In this document: piece by piece, positions 39,737 through 41,262 of the stretch | How positions within the stretch are numbered: position 1 is the stretch's first letter | Layout of the letters: each line of letters opens with the position of its first letter | Source of the DNA: Micromonospora solifontis | GTDB lineage: Bacteria; Actinomycetota; Actinomycetes; Mycobacteriales; Micromonosporaceae | Length of the DNA: 41,262 nucleotides | Assembly: GCF_003725545.1 (NCBI RefSeq) | Contig: NZ_RJLN01000048.1 | Location: forward strand, 1 to 41,262 | Direction of reading: 5' to 3' | Notes under the pieces: generated by a model | The model's database searches: none | Seen by the model: the letters and a program-made list of their open reading frames with translations, nothing else | What the model was told of the DNA's origin: nothing | Made by a program: the position numbers and the translations under genes

Positions 39737-40915
39737 GTGCTGAAGGTGGGTTTGACCGGTGGGATCGGCTCGGGCAAGAGCGCCGTGGCGAACCGGCTCA
39801 CCGCGCTCGGCGCGGTCCTCATCGACTCCGACCGGATCGCCCGTGAGGTGGTCGCCCCGGGCAGCGAGGGACAGGCCGAGATCGTCGCCGCCTTCTCCGA
39901 CCGGGTGCTCGACGCGCAAGGCGCGCTGGACCGGGCGGCGCTGGGCGCGCTGGTCTTCAATGACGAGGCCGCCCGCCGCCGGCTGGAGGCGATCACCCAC
40001 CCCCGGGTCCGCGCCCGCGCCGCCGAGCTGGCCGCGGCGGCGCCCCCGGACGCCGTGGTGGTGAACGACGTGCCGCTGCTGGTGGAGGTGGGGCTCGCGC
40101 CCACGTACCACCTGGTGGTGGTGGTGCAGACGGCGGTGGCCACCCGGCTGGCCCGGCTGGCCCGGGACCGGGGCATGGACCGCGCGGAGGCCGAGCGGCG
40201 GATCGCCGCGCAGGCCGACGACGCCCGCCGGCAGGCGGCGGCCGACGTGCTGCTGACCAACGACGGCACGCTCGACGAGCTGCACGCGGCGGTGGACGCG
40301 CTCTGGCGCGACCGCCTGCTGCCCTACGAGCGCAACGTCCGCGAGCGCCACGCGGTCCGGCCCGAGCGGGTGGTGCTCACCGAGCCCGACCCGACCTGGC
40401 CCCAGCAGTACGCCCGGCTGGCGGCGCGGATCCGGCACGCCGTCGGTGCGGACGTGCGGGTCGACCACATCGGCTCCACCGCGGTGCCCGGGCTGGCCGC
40501 CAAGGACGTCATCGACATCCAGCTCACCGTGTCCTCGCTGGCCGAGGCCGACGGGCCGCTGGCCGAGCGGCTCGCCGACGCCGGCTTCCCCCGGCTGCCC
40601 GGCGACTGGTGGGACAACCCGCGCCCGGCCGGCAGCACCCGCTGGGAGAAGCGGCTGCACGGCAGCGCCGACCCGGCCCGCCCGGTGCACCTGCACCTGC
40701 GCGTCGCCGGCTCGCCCGGCTGGCGGTACGCGTTGCTGATGCGCGACCACCTCCGCGCCGATCCCGCCCAGCGCTCCGCCTACCTGCAGGTCAAGCGGGA
40801 GCTGGTGGCCGCCGCCCCGGACAGCGCCAGCTACGGGACGCTGAAGGATCCCTGGTTCGACGAGGAGCACCTGCGCGCCGAGGAGTGGGCCGCCCAGACC
40901 GGCTGGCGGCCCTGA
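39737..40915 (+). CDS. coaE: Dephospho-CoA kinase fused to a GrpB domain
   Basis: The product has 392 residues. The start at GTG 39737 gives MLKVGLTGGIGSGKS; the frame is open 32 codons further without a ribosome site. The kinase (about 1-200) has P-loop GGIGSGKS (8-15), a DSDRIAREVV CoA-binding Asp, the lid region ARDRGMDRAEAERRIAAQ and VLLTNDGTLDEL. It phosphorylates dephospho-CoA, the last step of CoA synthesis. The C-terminal GrpB (UPF0157) domain (about 215-385) has VDHIGSTAVPGLAAKDVIDIQ and WRYALLMRDHLR. GrpB belongs to the nucleotidyltransferase-like fold, of unknown role. The fusion is normal for actinobacteria, including Mycobacterium tuberculosis. Confidence 0.96.
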   Translation: MLKVGLTGGIGSGKSAVANRLTALGAVLIDSDRIAREVVAPGSEGQAEIVAAFSDRVLDAQGALDRAALGALVFNDEAARRRLEAITHPRVRARAAELAAAAPPDAVVVNDVPLLVEVGLAPTYHLVVVVQTAVATRLARLARDRGMDRAEAERRIAAQADDARRQAAADVLLTNDGTLDELHAAVDALWRDRLLPYERNVRERHAVRPERVVLTEPDPTWPQQYARLAARIRHAVGADVRVDHIGSTAVPGLAAKDVIDIQLTVSSLAEADGPLAERLADAGFPRLPGDWWDNPRPAGSTRWEKRLHGSADPARPVHLHLRVAGSPGWRYALLMRDHLRADPAQRSAYLQVKRELVAAAPDSASYGTLKDPWFDEEHLRAEEWAAQTGWRP

Positions 40916-40921
40916 CGCCGG

Positions 40922-41260
40922 TCACCGGCGTCCCGGCTTCGCCGCGGCCCGGCCACCGGCACCGGGCAGCGCCGGCACCCGGCCGGGGGTGAGGTCGAGC
41001 TGCGCCCAGACGCCCCGCCCGGTCCGCAGTTCCAGCCGGCGGAGCAGCCCGCCCCGGTCGACCCAGTAGCGCAGCGCCGTGCCGCCGGTGCGTACCTCGA
41101 TGACGTCCACCGTGCGGTCGGCCGTCCGGTCTTCGCGCAGCCGGACCGCCGACCGGGCCGGGGCGGGGGTGGCGCCGGCGCGCAGCGCGGCGGCCAGCAG
41201 CCGCTCCAGGTCGTCCCCGGGTGGCCGGGCGGCCGACCAGGCGAGTCCGGCCGGCGGCAC
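40922..41260 (-). CDS. Unknown protein, C-terminal part (gene cut by window end)
   Basis: At least 112 residues are visible on the minus strand, ending at 40922, 6 bp after the convergent coaE stop. A GTG falls at 41260, but the frame stays open to the window edge, so this is probably the C-terminal part of a longer protein. The visible part has helix DDLERLLAAALRAG, then a run of strands (RTVDVIEVRT, ALRYWVDRGGLLRRLELRT, GVWAQLDLTPG) and a basic tail. The strand pattern recalls LppX/LprG-like lipoprotein folds, but this is weak. Frame and codon use fit a real gene. Confidence 0.6.
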   Translation of the reverse strand: MPPAGLAWSAARPPGDDLERLLAAALRAGATPAPARSAVRLREDRTADRTVDVIEVRTGGTALRYWVDRGGLLRRLELRTGRGVWAQLDLTPGRVPALPGAGGRAAAKPGRR

Positions 41261-41262
41261 GG

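Overview
The window is high-GC actinobacterial chromosome, most likely Micromonospora or a close relative in Micromonosporaceae. The reasons are third-position GC bias throughout, frequent GTG starts, leaderless starts preceded by TAnnnT boxes, an EACC1-like and a DUF6244-like protein, and intergenic GCGTTAAGAAGGGGCCCC repeats that I associate from memory with that genus. I see no phage, transposase or CRISPR array.

The backbone is the conserved actinobacterial block also known from Mycobacterium tuberculosis: pyk and a TesB thioesterase (overlapping by 4 bp), a PdtaR-type ANTAR response regulator, polA, rpsA and coaE-grpB, all on the + strand and in the same order. Accessory modules are inserted between these genes.

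Left part (1-12 kb): a small membrane protein, a short helical protein, an M48 metalloprotease paired with an EACC1-like protein, a secreted lipase, an aldo/keto reductase, a 1926-residue sensor that joins a hybrid histidine kinase to a SpoIIE phosphatase, and a YciI-like protein.

Middle (12-25 kb): pyk-tesB; an Rrf2 regulator beside a TauE/SafE-type permease; a secreted CBM2-PL11 rhamnogalacturonan lyase with a LacI-like operator inside its promoter; an LLM flavin oxidoreductase; a GH3 protein with an altered active-site motif; a divergent Lrp/AsnC - PLP-lyase pair; and a HTH-LAGLIDADG protein directly downstream of tRNA-Leu(CAA).

Right part (25-41 kb): pdtaR, a lipoprotein, a complete branched-chain amino acid type ABC transporter operon (livKHMGF) with a strong hairpin after livK, polA, an SDR-MerR operon with a palindromic operator, a DUF2945-DUF3140 pair, a methyltransferase, rpsA behind a long leader that folds into two stem-loops, coaE-grpB, and a gene cut by the window end. 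Nearly every convergent gene pair is separated by strong inverted repeats that probably act as terminators.
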